64,000 bases of DNA, taken from positions 1,736,001 through 1,800,000 of the forward strand of contig CP047423.1 in the NCBI GenBank assembly GCA_014058405.1, given 5' to 3'. A program made the position numbers and the translations under genes. This stretch comes from Candidatus Nitrospira kreftii. GTDB taxonomy: Bacteria; Nitrospirota; Nitrospiria; Nitrospirales; Nitrospiraceae. The notes beneath the pieces are model-generated. The model was not told the DNA's origin. It did no database searches and was given only the letters and a program-made list of their open reading frames with translations. Below are positions 17,711-26,327 of the stretch, piece after piece. Position 1 is the stretch's first letter; each line of letters opens with the position of its first letter.

Positions 17711-18451
17711 TTATGAAGTGACCCGGCCGGCTCTCAGGTTGGCGGGTATGGCGATATCCATTTTGGCAGGACGCGGCACGTTTCTCCGATTCATCATCTC
17801 GACGAAAGTCGCCTGGTCGATCGAGAGGTTGAGGCGTTCGTTGAATCGCTTTTCCTCGCCGATCGTGGAGGAAATCCGGCCCTGATAATCATGTCCGGGG
17901 TAGACGATCGTGTCGTCCGGCAGCGCGAACAGTTTTTTGCGAACGGAGTCGAACAGTTTCTCCGGCGAACCGCCCTGGAAATCGGTCCGGCCGTTGGCGC
18001 GGATGAACAACGCATCGCCCGTGAAGACGGCACCAGGGAGCAGGTAGCTCGTGCAGCCATTCGTATGTCCGGGGGTTGCGAGCGCGGTCAGTGACGTCTC
18101 ACCAAGCCGCAGCGCCTCGCCCTCGAATAGGAACAGATCCGCGCCGGTGACCTCGCCCTTGGCGCCGCCGCCGTATACGATCTGTGCGCCGCTTCGATCT
18201 TTAATGGCTGAGGCACCGGTGATGTGATCGGCGTGGATATGCGTTTCGATGGCAAAGCAGAGAATCAGCTCAAGCTCGTTGATAAGTCGAAGATCGCGCT
18301 CGACGTTCTCGATGACGGCATCGATGATAGCGGCCTGCTTGGACTCGCGATCGGCGACGATGTAGCTGCGGCTTTCCGCCCGGTCGTCCACGTCCTGAAT
18401 TTCGTTGACGTCCAAGAGAACGGTGATGCTGTAGGTGGTGCCGATTGCCAC
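17711..18451 (-). CDS. MBL-fold persulfide dioxygenase / glyoxalase II-like hydrolase
   Basis: This 246-residue metallo-beta-lactamase-fold protein is closest to ETHE1-type persulfide dioxygenases. Metal ligands are visible in THIHADH (residues 70-76), the ATPGHTNG segment, GDALFI with the bridging Asp, and YPGHDYQG. The RTDFQGG stretch is typical of the ETHE1 branch. The reaction in that branch is oxidation of glutathione persulfide to sulfite. The N-terminal 25 residues (starting GTG at 18451) diverge from the usual sequence, so the start or early frame may be imperfect. No rhodanese domain is attached. It follows the IS30 scar. Confidence 0.82.
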   Translation of the reverse strand: MAIGTTYSITVLLDVNEIQDVDDRAESRSYIVADRESKQAAIIDAVIENVERDLRLINELELILCFAIETHIHADHITGASAIKDRSGAQIVYGGGAKGEVTGADLFLFEGEALRLGETSLTALATPGHTNGCTSYLLPGAVFTGDALFIRANGRTDFQGGSPEKLFDSVRKKLFALPDDTIVYPGHDYQGRISSTIGEEKRFNERLNLSIDQATFVEMMNRRNVPRPAKMDIAIPANLRAGRVTS

Positions 18452-18770
18452 AGGGTATATCCGGAAAATCTGTTGCGAAGCGAGCCAGGAAGCGCGGCCA
18501 TTGTAACGTGTCCTGCCGGTTTGGTCTATTGTGGCATCAGGGGAGGGCGATTCAGAAGCGGTCTATCCGGTACGCAGATATTCCGAGACTATTTCATCCT
18601 CCTACAAGATGAGTGATTCATCTGAGATTCCAATACCCCTCGCCTTGACTTAACAGCATTTCCGAATCTAACCTACACCACTTTTCATCTCTGCTGGCAC
18701 AGCAATAGAGGGTCTTTTTCGTTGTATCGTCCTACATGCTAATGAAATCACGTTCATTCAGACATTCAAG
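18452..18770. other. divergent promoter region
   Basis: About 320 bases separate the divergent persulfide dioxygenase and methyltransferase genes. It presumably holds both promoters. A TTGACT at 18652 is a possible -35 box, but I could not pair it confidently with a -10. No coding frame was recognised. Confidence 0.3.
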
Positions 18771-19769
18771 ATGATGAACATGTTTATATGGGCAATCGCC
18801 CTTCTCTTGGTCATACTGCTGATTGGACTAGTGCTGTACTGGCTATTTCCCCGCACATATCAGTCTGCCGATTCTGTCGCCAATTCCTATGATGATTGGA
18901 CGAAGGACGGCATTCTCGAGTTCTACTGGGGTGAGCATATTCATTTGGGACACTATGGCTCTCCACCTCGCAAAAATGATTTTCTCAAAGCCAAGTCAGA
19001 CTTTGTGCATGAAATGGTGCAGTGGGGTGGGTTAGACAAGCTTCCTTCCGGTACGACGGTGTTAGATGTGGGCTGTGGCATCGGCGGCAGCAGTCGCATT
19101 CTGGCGAGGGAGTATGGCTGTGCTGTCACAGGAATCACTATCAGCCTTCAGCAAGTCAGACGGGCTCAAGAGCTAACTGCCCCAGAAGTGAATGCCCGCT
19201 TTCAGGTCGATGATGCGCTGGCACTGTCGTTCCCCGATGCCAGTTTTGATGTGGTCTGGTCGGTCGAGGCAGGACCGCATATGCCGGATAAAGCACAATT
19301 TGCTCGAGAGCTCATGCGCGTTCTGAAACCGGGTGGAATTCTGGTTGTGGCCGATTGGAATCAGCGAGACGATCGCCGGGTTCCACTCAATGTTTGGGAA
19401 AAGCCAGTGATGCGGCAACTGCTGGATCAGTGGTCTCACCCAGCATTTTCAAGTATTGAAGGGTTTTCAGAATTACTGGCGGCGACTGGACTGGTGGCGG
19501 GTGACGTCACCACGGCCGATTGGACTGCGGAAACGTTACCCTCATGGCTCGATTCGATCTGGCAGGGCATTCTGCGCCCAGAAGGGATTATTCAGTTTGG
19601 CGTGATCGGGTTCATGAAATCATTGCGGGAAGTGCCCACGTTCCTGCTCATGCGGCTGGCATTTGGGACAGGGCTGTGTCGCTTTGGCATGTTTCGGGCC
19701 GTGCGTGCCGATGTCCCTACGAGCGTGATGTTGTCTAGGCAGATGGATGACAGGCTTGTGCGATCCTGA
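18771..19769 (+). CDS. membrane-anchored SAM methyltransferase, tocopherol/quinone methyltransferase-like
   Basis: This 332-residue protein starts with one strong transmembrane helix (FIWAIALLLVILLIGLVLYW, about residues 5-24). A class I methyltransferase follows, with motif I at VLDVGCGIGGSSRILA (about residues 97-112), then DALALSFPDASFDVVWSVE and RVLKPGGILVVADW. The segment EFYWGEHIHLGHYG upstream of motif I is typical of gamma-tocopherol and methyl-phytyl-benzoquinone methyltransferases. A membrane quinone or isoprenoid phenol is therefore a plausible substrate. This is inference by family; tocopherol itself is not implied. Confidence 0.8.
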   Translation: MMNMFIWAIALLLVILLIGLVLYWLFPRTYQSADSVANSYDDWTKDGILEFYWGEHIHLGHYGSPPRKNDFLKAKSDFVHEMVQWGGLDKLPSGTTVLDVGCGIGGSSRILAREYGCAVTGITISLQQVRRAQELTAPEVNARFQVDDALALSFPDASFDVVWSVEAGPHMPDKAQFARELMRVLKPGGILVVADWNQRDDRRVPLNVWEKPVMRQLLDQWSHPAFSSIEGFSELLAATGLVAGDVTTADWTAETLPSWLDSIWQGILRPEGIIQFGVIGFMKSLREVPTFLLMRLAFGTGLCRFGMFRAVRADVPTSVMLSRQMDDRLVRS

Positions 19770-19946
19770 GTGCCTGGGGTGCTTGAGCTCCCTGGCCAGT
19801 ACCAATGCCAGAGCGAAGTACCCTCTCGTATTTTCTTTCCTCGTATTCCTGGTTACCTGCTCTAGGAGTTCTGCTAGGAGCCTTGATGGCAAATCAGTGT
19901 TTGACTGAAGCAAGCGTTTCCGAAAGGTTGCTGGACTCGAACGGAG

Positions 19947-20363
19947 ATGAAGGACAATCGCCAGCTGGTGCAGATCCGGATGTTTCTGTTTGCCGAAGCG
20001 GCGGCATTCGCCATTGCTGCCATCATTCATGCCGGCTTGCCGGCTGAAGAGGATGGGCATCGCGACGCGATCATCTTCGAAAGTGTGCTGGCAGGCATCT
20101 TGTTTCTCGGATATTCTCTGACCCTGTACAATCGCTCCTGGACGAGGCAAATCGGTATCGTGTTTCAGGGGATCGCTCTGCTTGGAACGGTGGTCGGCCG
20201 CTTCAGCATTATCGCGGGTGCCGGTCCTATGATAGTCTTCGATCTCGTCTTTTACCGCGCGATTACCGCGATCCTACTCTGGGGCTTGATCGTGGCGATC
20301 CTTGCGCCGACCTTCCATGTCCTGAGTTTTACGCGTCGAGAGGAAGGGGGACAAAGTTCTTGA
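19947..20363 (+). CDS. four-helix integral membrane protein
   Basis: This 138-residue protein is mostly hydrophobic, with about four transmembrane helices: near residues 10-28, 40-60, 70-92 and 98-128. A short charged tail (FTRREEGGQSS) ends the protein. The family is unknown to me. CGGAG sits right at the start codon, so initiation at the next Met (FLFAEAAAF) is possible. It follows the methyltransferase on the same strand by about 180 bases, without clear coupling. Confidence 0.6.
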   Translation: MKDNRQLVQIRMFLFAEAAAFAIAAIIHAGLPAEEDGHRDAIIFESVLAGILFLGYSLTLYNRSWTRQIGIVFQGIALLGTVVGRFSIIAGAGPMIVFDLVFYRAITAILLWGLIVAILAPTFHVLSFTRREEGGQSS

Positions 20364-20878
20364 TTAGTTGAAGATTAGGCAGGCATCAGTGAATCCTGTG
20401 CCCGCCGGACCTTGTTTTTGTCGGCGTGTTTTTCTGCCAGCGCGAGATCATAGATGGCTTACATCAGGAGCCATGTTTCAGCGCCTCCGCCGATGGCTTT
20501 TCTTGCCGGATCGCCATTTCAGCGAGTGGCAAGATCATGTTCACTGGTCTGGCTATCTGCAAGCCCATCTGTGGGATTTTATCGAGGCCCACCAAATCTT
20601 GGAGTCCTTGCGCTCATACGTTTGGCCGGTCAAAACCGCTTTGATTCACTGCGCCTCTCTTCTGCCTTTTTCTCCCGATCTGTTTCATCGTGGGGCCTCA
20701 GCGAGTACCAGGGATTATCTGACCGCTCCACCCTCACCCTTGCATCTCAATCTTTTGCCCCAGTACAATGACATTCTTCAAGCCTAACCCGTTGGCTTTG
20801 CTGTCACTTCGGGCCAGTTTGGGGGAAAGATCAGGCCGGCGTGAAAATCGAATTATCCAAGGGCAAGCGGGCCTCCAG
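20364..20878. other. intergenic region, no supported gene
   Basis: Three overlapping plus-strand frames exist here (20368-20787, 20426-20644, 20454-20771). None has a ribosome binding site or a recognisable motif, and their amino acid composition is unlike real proteins. It may hold a degraded gene. Confidence 0.35.
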
Positions 20879-21000
20879 CAGGATGCTGAAAACAACCTCT
20901 CGCGTCGTTTTCGGCTCGCCAACATCCTCAACGTACCCCAGGGGGTACGCTTCCGGTAGGCTTGCTGCGGCCTAGCGAGACGCTGTGTTTGAGCATCCTG
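20879..21000. repeat. 122-base inverted-repeat element upstream of radical SAM genes
   Basis: The segment is bounded by perfect 9-base inverted repeats, CAGGATGCT (20879-20887) and AGCATCCTG (20992-21000). Looser matching continues outward (CCTCCAG...GAGAAGGAGG). Inside is a perfect hairpin CGTACCCC-AG-GGGGTACG (20932-20949). The layout resembles a small intergenic REP or MITE-like element. It ends directly before the Shine-Dalgarno of the first radical SAM gene. Copy number elsewhere in the genome cannot be seen here. Confidence 0.5.
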
Positions 21001-21022
21001 GAGAAGGAGGGGCTAGCTCCCG

Positions 21023-22921
21023 ATGAAAATACAGTATGCTAAGGGTGAGCGGGCCTCGAAAGAACTCATCCTATCGAATCGCCAACAGTTCGAAGCCACC
21101 AGCGGTCGGAAGATGAAGGTGATGCTGATCTTCCCGCCCGATTGGTTTCCCTCGGAACCCTATTTAAGCCTTCCCTCCCTCACCGCCGTCCTCCGCCAGG
21201 CCGGTCACACGGTGATTCAAAAAGATATCAACTGTGAGATGTGGGACTGGTACTTCAGCGAGGACTTTTTGAAAAAGGTTCTACGTCGGGTGCCGCAGCA
21301 ACTCGACCGACTCCGCAAGCTTTCCAAGAAGAGGGAGCTAGATGCGAATGAGCTGGATTTGCAGCTTGCTCTCTGCGACGTGACCCATCAGCGAATGGCG
21401 AAACTGATCCACAATGCCGAAGATGCCAAGCACATTATACGAAGTGAACAGTTCTATGATATCGATAGTTTAGAATGGGCACTTCAAGTGTTTCGAGATG
21501 TCATGTCGGTGATCTCGATGGTCTATGCGCCGGCGCGGATTTGTATGCCGCCGATGGAGACGAATCTGTCCTACAAGGTCTTCGTCTCGTCCGAAATTAT
21601 GGAGGCAGTGAACGATACGCAGGTGAATATCTACCGCGATGTCTTCGAGCATTTGGTGAAGCCGGTTATTGAGCAGGAGCAGCCGGACGTCATCGGGATC
21701 TCGATCGTCCTGCAGCAACAGATGTTCTCTACCATGACCTTCTGTGCCCTCATCAAACAACACTTCCCAAACATCCATATCACGATCGGCGGCAATACGG
21801 TGACGCGGCTTCGCGATGTGCTGCCTCAGTCGCCGCTGTTTCAATACTTCGACAGCGCGGTGGTGTATGAAGGGGAGACAGCCTTCGTTCAACTCGTCTC
21901 AGCGGTGGGGGCCAAACGGAGTCTGACAGAAGTACCGAACACCATCTATAAGGACGAGATTGGGGTCCATACGTCGCCGACGAGTTATGCGGAGGATCTC
22001 GCGACCCTTCCGTACCCGGACTTTGATGGGTTGCCGCTGGAAAAGTATTTCGTACCAACGAGAATCTTGCCCTATCTGGCGACCCGGGGTTGTTACTGGG
22101 GCCGCTGCGAGTTCTGCGATCACGGCGAAGGGTATACCGCCGGATATCGGTCGAAGAAAATCCAGGATATTCTCGCTGACATTCAGTTTCTGCGGGACAA
22201 ATACGGCACTCGACATTTCCACTTTACCGATGAATCCTATCCTCCGGCATTATTCAGAAAACTTGCTCGTGGGTTGCTCGAGAACCGGATGGGGATCGTG
22301 TGGACGACGCACATGCGGTTTGAGAAGAGCTTGCTCGATGAACATGTCTGGCAAGATGCTCGTGATGCTGGTTGCAAGTATCTCCACTTCGGCTACGAAT
22401 CCGGCGTCGAGCGGGTCCTGCAGTTGATGGACAAGGCGACAACGACGGAGATCATGACGAAGCATCTGCAGTTGACGGCCAACGCCGGTATTTGGAATCA
22501 CTGTATGGGTTTCTTCGGCTTTCCAGGCGAGACGAAGGAAGAAGCCTGGCAATCCGTGGAGTTTTTGGAACAGAACAAAGACCATGTCCATTCATTGGGA
22601 TTCGGCACGTTCGACCTCGGTCGGCATAACCCGGTGGCCAAGCATCCTGACAAGTGGGGCGTGACGGCCTTTAAGAATCCGGAGTGGGATCTCGCGCTGG
22701 ACTATTACTATACCGTGAAGAACGGGATGAGCATCGAGGAAGCTGAGCGAGTCTTCGAGCAATTTGAGCGACACCATAATCCCGGCTGGGATTTACGCCT
22801 CTATATTCGAGAATATATCTTCCTCTACATGTCAAGATTCGGATTAGGAAAGCTGCCGGATCTACAGTATCAATCTATGAAGACTGCTGGCGTGACGCCG
22901 ACGCTGGCTGGGAAAATGTGA
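21023..22921 (+). CDS. B12-binding-type radical SAM protein, paralogue 1
   Basis: This 632-residue protein starts at an ATG with AAGGAGG 11 bases upstream. An N-terminal segment (VMLIFPPDWFPSEPYLSLPS) and a Rossmann-like part around residues 195-300 (VIGISIVLQQQMFS, ITIGGNTVTRL) correspond to a cobalamin-binding domain. It lacks the DxHxxG base-off motif. The radical SAM cluster is C357-x4-C362-x2-C365 (GCYWGRCEFCDHG), with one extra residue compared with the usual CX3CX2C. The rSAM barrel runs to about 560. The substrate is unknown. A close paralogue follows 38 bases later, suggesting cotranscription. Confidence 0.85.
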   Translation: MKIQYAKGERASKELILSNRQQFEATSGRKMKVMLIFPPDWFPSEPYLSLPSLTAVLRQAGHTVIQKDINCEMWDWYFSEDFLKKVLRRVPQQLDRLRKLSKKRELDANELDLQLALCDVTHQRMAKLIHNAEDAKHIIRSEQFYDIDSLEWALQVFRDVMSVISMVYAPARICMPPMETNLSYKVFVSSEIMEAVNDTQVNIYRDVFEHLVKPVIEQEQPDVIGISIVLQQQMFSTMTFCALIKQHFPNIHITIGGNTVTRLRDVLPQSPLFQYFDSAVVYEGETAFVQLVSAVGAKRSLTEVPNTIYKDEIGVHTSPTSYAEDLATLPYPDFDGLPLEKYFVPTRILPYLATRGCYWGRCEFCDHGEGYTAGYRSKKIQDILADIQFLRDKYGTRHFHFTDESYPPALFRKLARGLLENRMGIVWTTHMRFEKSLLDEHVWQDARDAGCKYLHFGYESGVERVLQLMDKATTTEIMTKHLQLTANAGIWNHCMGFFGFPGETKEEAWQSVEFLEQNKDHVHSLGFGTFDLGRHNPVAKHPDKWGVTAFKNPEWDLALDYYYTVKNGMSIEEAERVFEQFERHHNPGWDLRLYIREYIFLYMSRFGLGKLPDLQYQSMKTAGVTPTLAGKM

Positions 22922-22959
22922 GCGGGGTTCATCTGTTAATCCGATGATTTGTTGACCTG

Positions 22960-24966
22960 GTGAGCGTCCGGAAGTCATCAGGTCGACAGATTCACAGATT
23001 CCGTAACGTTGATGATCAAATGAGTGAATTGCTCCAAATAGATGGTCTCGCACCGTTGGCCGGCGATACACGGAAGAAGTCGAAGGTCATGCTCCTATTC
23101 CCCCCTGAGTGGGTGCCGACGGCGCCGTATCTCGCCTTGCCTTCGTTGACTGCCGTACTACGGGAAGCAGGGCATACGGTTATTCAGCGCGATATCAATA
23201 TCGGGATGTGGGATCACTTCTTCAGCATGGACTTCCTGATCTGGGTGAAGGCTCGGATAGGGATGCAGCTGAAGGCGTTGCAAGAGAAAGAGAAGGCGGG
23301 AGTATTGACGGAGAGGGACGTCAATCACCTGGCTATAGTCGAGCAGGCCAATGAGCGCGACGTATTTGACCTGGTGGAACGGGCGGAAGATGCCAAACAG
23401 ATCGTGCGCGGTGAACGGTTCTATGATGCAGAATTGCTCGAAGGAGCGCTCAATACATTCCGTGAGACGATGACCTATATCTCCGCCGCTTACTTTCCTG
23501 CTTCACTCGTGTTCTACCCGATGGAAAGCAACCTCGGCTATCGCCCAGGGGTCTCCACGGAAGTCTTTGCCTGCCTGGATGATGAACACGTGAATGTGTA
23601 TCGGGATCTCTGTAATCAGTTGGTCCTGCCGGAAGTGGCGAAAGAAAGACCGGACGTGGTCGGTATGTCCATCGGCACGCAGATGCAGCTGCTGGCTGGA
23701 TTGACCTTTGCCAAGATGATCAAAGAAGCGTTCCCGAAGATTCATATCGTCGTGGGCGGGAATATCATAACCAGACTACAGGAAGACCTCGTGAATCATG
23801 AGAGGTTTTTCACGGAAGTATTTGATTCTGCGGTGCTCTATGAAGGCGAGCATGCGCTGCTATGGCTCATTGAAGCCTTGAATCGACAACGCCTGCTTTC
23901 CTCTGTCCCCAACTTGATCTATCGAGATGAATCGGGCCTCCATCGGAATCCGGAAGTCTACACCGAGAAAACGACGGCCCTTCCCTTGCCGGACTTTGAG
24001 GGGATGCCGTTGGATCGCTACTTCGTTCCAGAGCTCATCATCCCCTACCTCGCGACGCGAGGTTGCTACTGGGGGCGCTGCACATTCTGCGACCATGGGC
24101 AGGGGTACTTCGATCAATACCGAGGAATGCCGGCTCAGCTGGTGGTCGAGCAGATCAAGGTCCTACGAGACACATATCATTGCCGGCACTTTCTCTTTTC
24201 CGATGAATCCTATCCACCGGCGTTGTTCAAAAAAGTCTCGCAACTGCTGGTTGATCAGAACGTCGGAATCAAGTGGACGACACTCATCCGGTTTGAAGAG
24301 ACACTCCAGGATCAGGCGACATGGGATCTTGCCGCTCAGGCCGGCTGTTGCACGCTTTACTATGGGATGGAGTCCGCCAATGAACGGGTCTTGAATTTGA
24401 TGGATAAGCACGCTCGGAAGAGCGTCATCGAACGCAATCTCCAGATGGCATCCAGGGCAGGGATTTGGAACCATGTGATGGCGTTCTATGGATTTCCAGG
24501 TGAAACGCTCGAGGAAGCCATGGAAACCCGGCAATTCGTCCTGGACAATCAACCGGTCATTCATTCGCTGGAGCTCTTCTATTTCGTGGCGTATCGGCAT
24601 ACGCCAATGGTGCGTCACCCGGAGAAATTCGGCATCACGATTCACAAACAGGAGGAGTACGATCTGCCTCTCGACTATTACTACACCTTAAATGACCCGA
24701 GCACGTTATCGTGCCTCGACGCGATGCAGCTCTGCGAAGCCTTCTATGCGCGCGATTTTCATCCATGGGCCGTGCGTGTGAACTCGCGCGAGCATGTCTT
24801 TCTGTACATTTCAAAGTTTGGAACAAACCAATTGCCACAAATCTATGCCCAACAGACGCAGCCGGTCGGATCTCCAGAAGGGGTCTCAGGGGTGGTGACG
24901 TGGCCGGTGGCGCAGTCCCACGGGGAGGAAGGGATGTCACGCGTCACAAGCCACGATGTCGAGTGA
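22960..24966 (+). CDS. B12-binding-type radical SAM protein, paralogue 2
   Basis: This protein of up to 668 residues is colinear with the preceding one. It has VMLLFPPEWVPTAPYLALPS near the N-terminus and VVGGNIITRLQ in the Rossmann part. The cluster GCYWGRCTFCDHG again has CX4CX2C spacing (C369, C374, C377 counting from the GTG at 22960). The start is uncertain: the ATG at 23020 (MSELLQIDG) is an alternative, and neither has a strong Shine-Dalgarno. Its C-terminus carries an extra 30-residue tail absent from paralogue 1. Two paralogues in tandem may work on related substrates or as a complex; function is unknown. Confidence 0.83.
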   Translation: MSVRKSSGRQIHRFRNVDDQMSELLQIDGLAPLAGDTRKKSKVMLLFPPEWVPTAPYLALPSLTAVLREAGHTVIQRDINIGMWDHFFSMDFLIWVKARIGMQLKALQEKEKAGVLTERDVNHLAIVEQANERDVFDLVERAEDAKQIVRGERFYDAELLEGALNTFRETMTYISAAYFPASLVFYPMESNLGYRPGVSTEVFACLDDEHVNVYRDLCNQLVLPEVAKERPDVVGMSIGTQMQLLAGLTFAKMIKEAFPKIHIVVGGNIITRLQEDLVNHERFFTEVFDSAVLYEGEHALLWLIEALNRQRLLSSVPNLIYRDESGLHRNPEVYTEKTTALPLPDFEGMPLDRYFVPELIIPYLATRGCYWGRCTFCDHGQGYFDQYRGMPAQLVVEQIKVLRDTYHCRHFLFSDESYPPALFKKVSQLLVDQNVGIKWTTLIRFEETLQDQATWDLAAQAGCCTLYYGMESANERVLNLMDKHARKSVIERNLQMASRAGIWNHVMAFYGFPGETLEEAMETRQFVLDNQPVIHSLELFYFVAYRHTPMVRHPEKFGITIHKQEEYDLPLDYYYTLNDPSTLSCLDAMQLCEAFYARDFHPWAVRVNSREHVFLYISKFGTNQLPQIYAQQTQPVGSPEGVSGVVTWPVAQSHGEEGMSRVTSHDVE

Positions 24967-24991
24967 AGGTAGAGGTTTGAAGATTCGGTGA

Positions 24992-25249
24992 TCAGTGAGA
25001 AGGGTCGTCAGGAACGAACACCGCAGACACCAGGGCATACGCGGCTTCCACGGTCCGAGTCATCTCTTCGGCCTTCCGGAATTGTTCCGTATATTGCTTG
25101 GGACTATTCGTGAGACCGGCGTACCGCGACGGGTTCCAGTTGTAGAGTTGGACACGCTTTGCCCGTTCCAAATCCTGAACGGTGAGAGGGAGTGTGAGGC
25201 CCAGCACTTCCAACGCATGGGCGATGTCCTGCTCGGTGATGCGATCCAT
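24992..25249 (-). CDS. small J-domain-like hypothetical protein lacking HPD
   Basis: The gene encodes 85 residues, MDRITEQDIAHALEVLGL... with a helical layout similar to helices I-III of a J domain (LTVQDLERAKRVQLYNWNP, then AEEMTRTVEAAYALVSAVF). The catalytic His-Pro-Asp loop is replaced by NWNPSRYAG, so stimulation of DnaK is not expected. It is convergent with the radical SAM pair. The J-like call is by pattern and uncertain. Confidence 0.55.
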   Translation of the reverse strand: MDRITEQDIAHALEVLGLTLPLTVQDLERAKRVQLYNWNPSRYAGLTNSPKQYTEQFRKAEEMTRTVEAAYALVSAVFVPDDPSH

Positions 25250-25354
25250 GGCGCAAGTTTGACAAAGTAGGTTCCACCTGTCAAAGGATGTCGAGAATTT
25301 TCTTGAGCCCTCGGTTCATGTGCGGATTTAGCGACAACACCAACGGGACAAAAT

Positions 25355-26284
25355 ATGACTGAACAACGCTCTCTGAAGTTCTACCAAGCCGATGTCTTCA
25401 CTGGGCAACCGTTCGGCGGCAATCCTGTCGCTGTCTTTCCTGATGCTGAGGGGCTGACCGACGACCAATTGCAGCGGATTGCCCGTGAGATGAATCTCTC
25501 GGAGACCGTGTTTGTCTTTCCACCAACCGATCCGGCTGCGGCTGCGCGGCTCCGTATCTTCACACCAACACAGGAAATTCCATTTGCCGGTCATCCGGTG
25601 CTTGGTACGTTCTACGTCCTCGCCCATCTTAAACGGATTTCGATACAAGATGGGATCACCCGTGTGATGCAGGAATGTAACATCGGCCTGTATCCTATCG
25701 AGGTCCATGCAGATCAAGAGAGTGTGGTGCGAGTCATTATGGCTCAACCCAAGCCGGAATTCTTGGATCCGATCGGGGCTATTGACGAGCTGTATGTAAT
25801 CGCTGCGGCGCTGGGTATACCAAAACACGTGATTGCCGACGCAAAATGGCCGCTCCAAGTCGTCTCAACTGGGCTGCCGGTCTTGATCGTGCCGGTTCGG
25901 ACATTGACGGCCGCACGGTCGATCACCCCTGATGCATCGGCCATTATCAAGATCTGCGAGCGATTTGGTGCCAATGGCATTATGGTCTTTACAACGGTGA
26001 CGGTTGAGTCGTTTGCTTCCGTTCATGCAAGGATGTTCGCTCCGAAGATCGGCATCTTGGAGGATCCTGCGACGGGGAGTGCCGGTGGAGCGCTTGGGGC
26101 TTATCTCGTCCACCACGGGGTGGTTGAGGTGGGACCTACCACGGAGATTTTGATCGAGCAGGGGTATGAGATCGACCGCCCCTCTCGAATTCTTGTGCAG
26201 GTCCAGTCGGAAGACGATGTCATTCAAGGCGTTACGGTCGGCGGGCAATGTGTGATGGTCGTGGAAGGCACGCTCAGTTTCTAG
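25355..26284 (+). CDS. PhzF family isomerase/epimerase
   Basis: This 309-residue protein has the PhzF fold signatures. These are [15 protein letters not shown] (residues 14-28), the catalytic glutamate Glu50 in [10 protein letters not shown], the [11 protein letters not shown] segment and the C-terminal [15 protein letters not shown]. PhzF enzymes isomerise small metabolites. No phenazine genes occur nearby, so phenazine synthesis is unlikely and the substrate is open. The next gene, an alcohol dehydrogenase, follows by 43 bases. Confidence 0.92.
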   Translation: MTEQRSLKFYQADVFTGQPFGGNPVAVFPDAEGLTDDQLQRIAREMNLSETVFVFPPTDPAAAARLRIFTPTQEIPFAGHPVLGTFYVLAHLKRISIQDGITRVMQECNIGLYPIEVHADQESVVRVIMAQPKPEFLDPIGAIDELYVIAAALGIPKHVIADAKWPLQVVSTGLPVLIVPVRTLTAARSITPDASAIIKICERFGANGIMVFTTVTVESFASVHARMFAPKIGILEDPATGSAGGALGAYLVHHGVVEVGPTTEILIEQGYEIDRPSRILVQVQSEDDVIQGVTVGGQCVMVVEGTLSF

Positions 26285-26327
26285 GTGATGTGCTGAACGA
26301 GTGGTGGCGTTTCTTAAGGAGATGAAT

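Noticed and set aside
20368..20787. Plus-strand frame of 139 codons and two overlapping alternatives
   Set aside because: Three frames are open at once without start signals or motifs, as expected from chance in GC-rich sequence.
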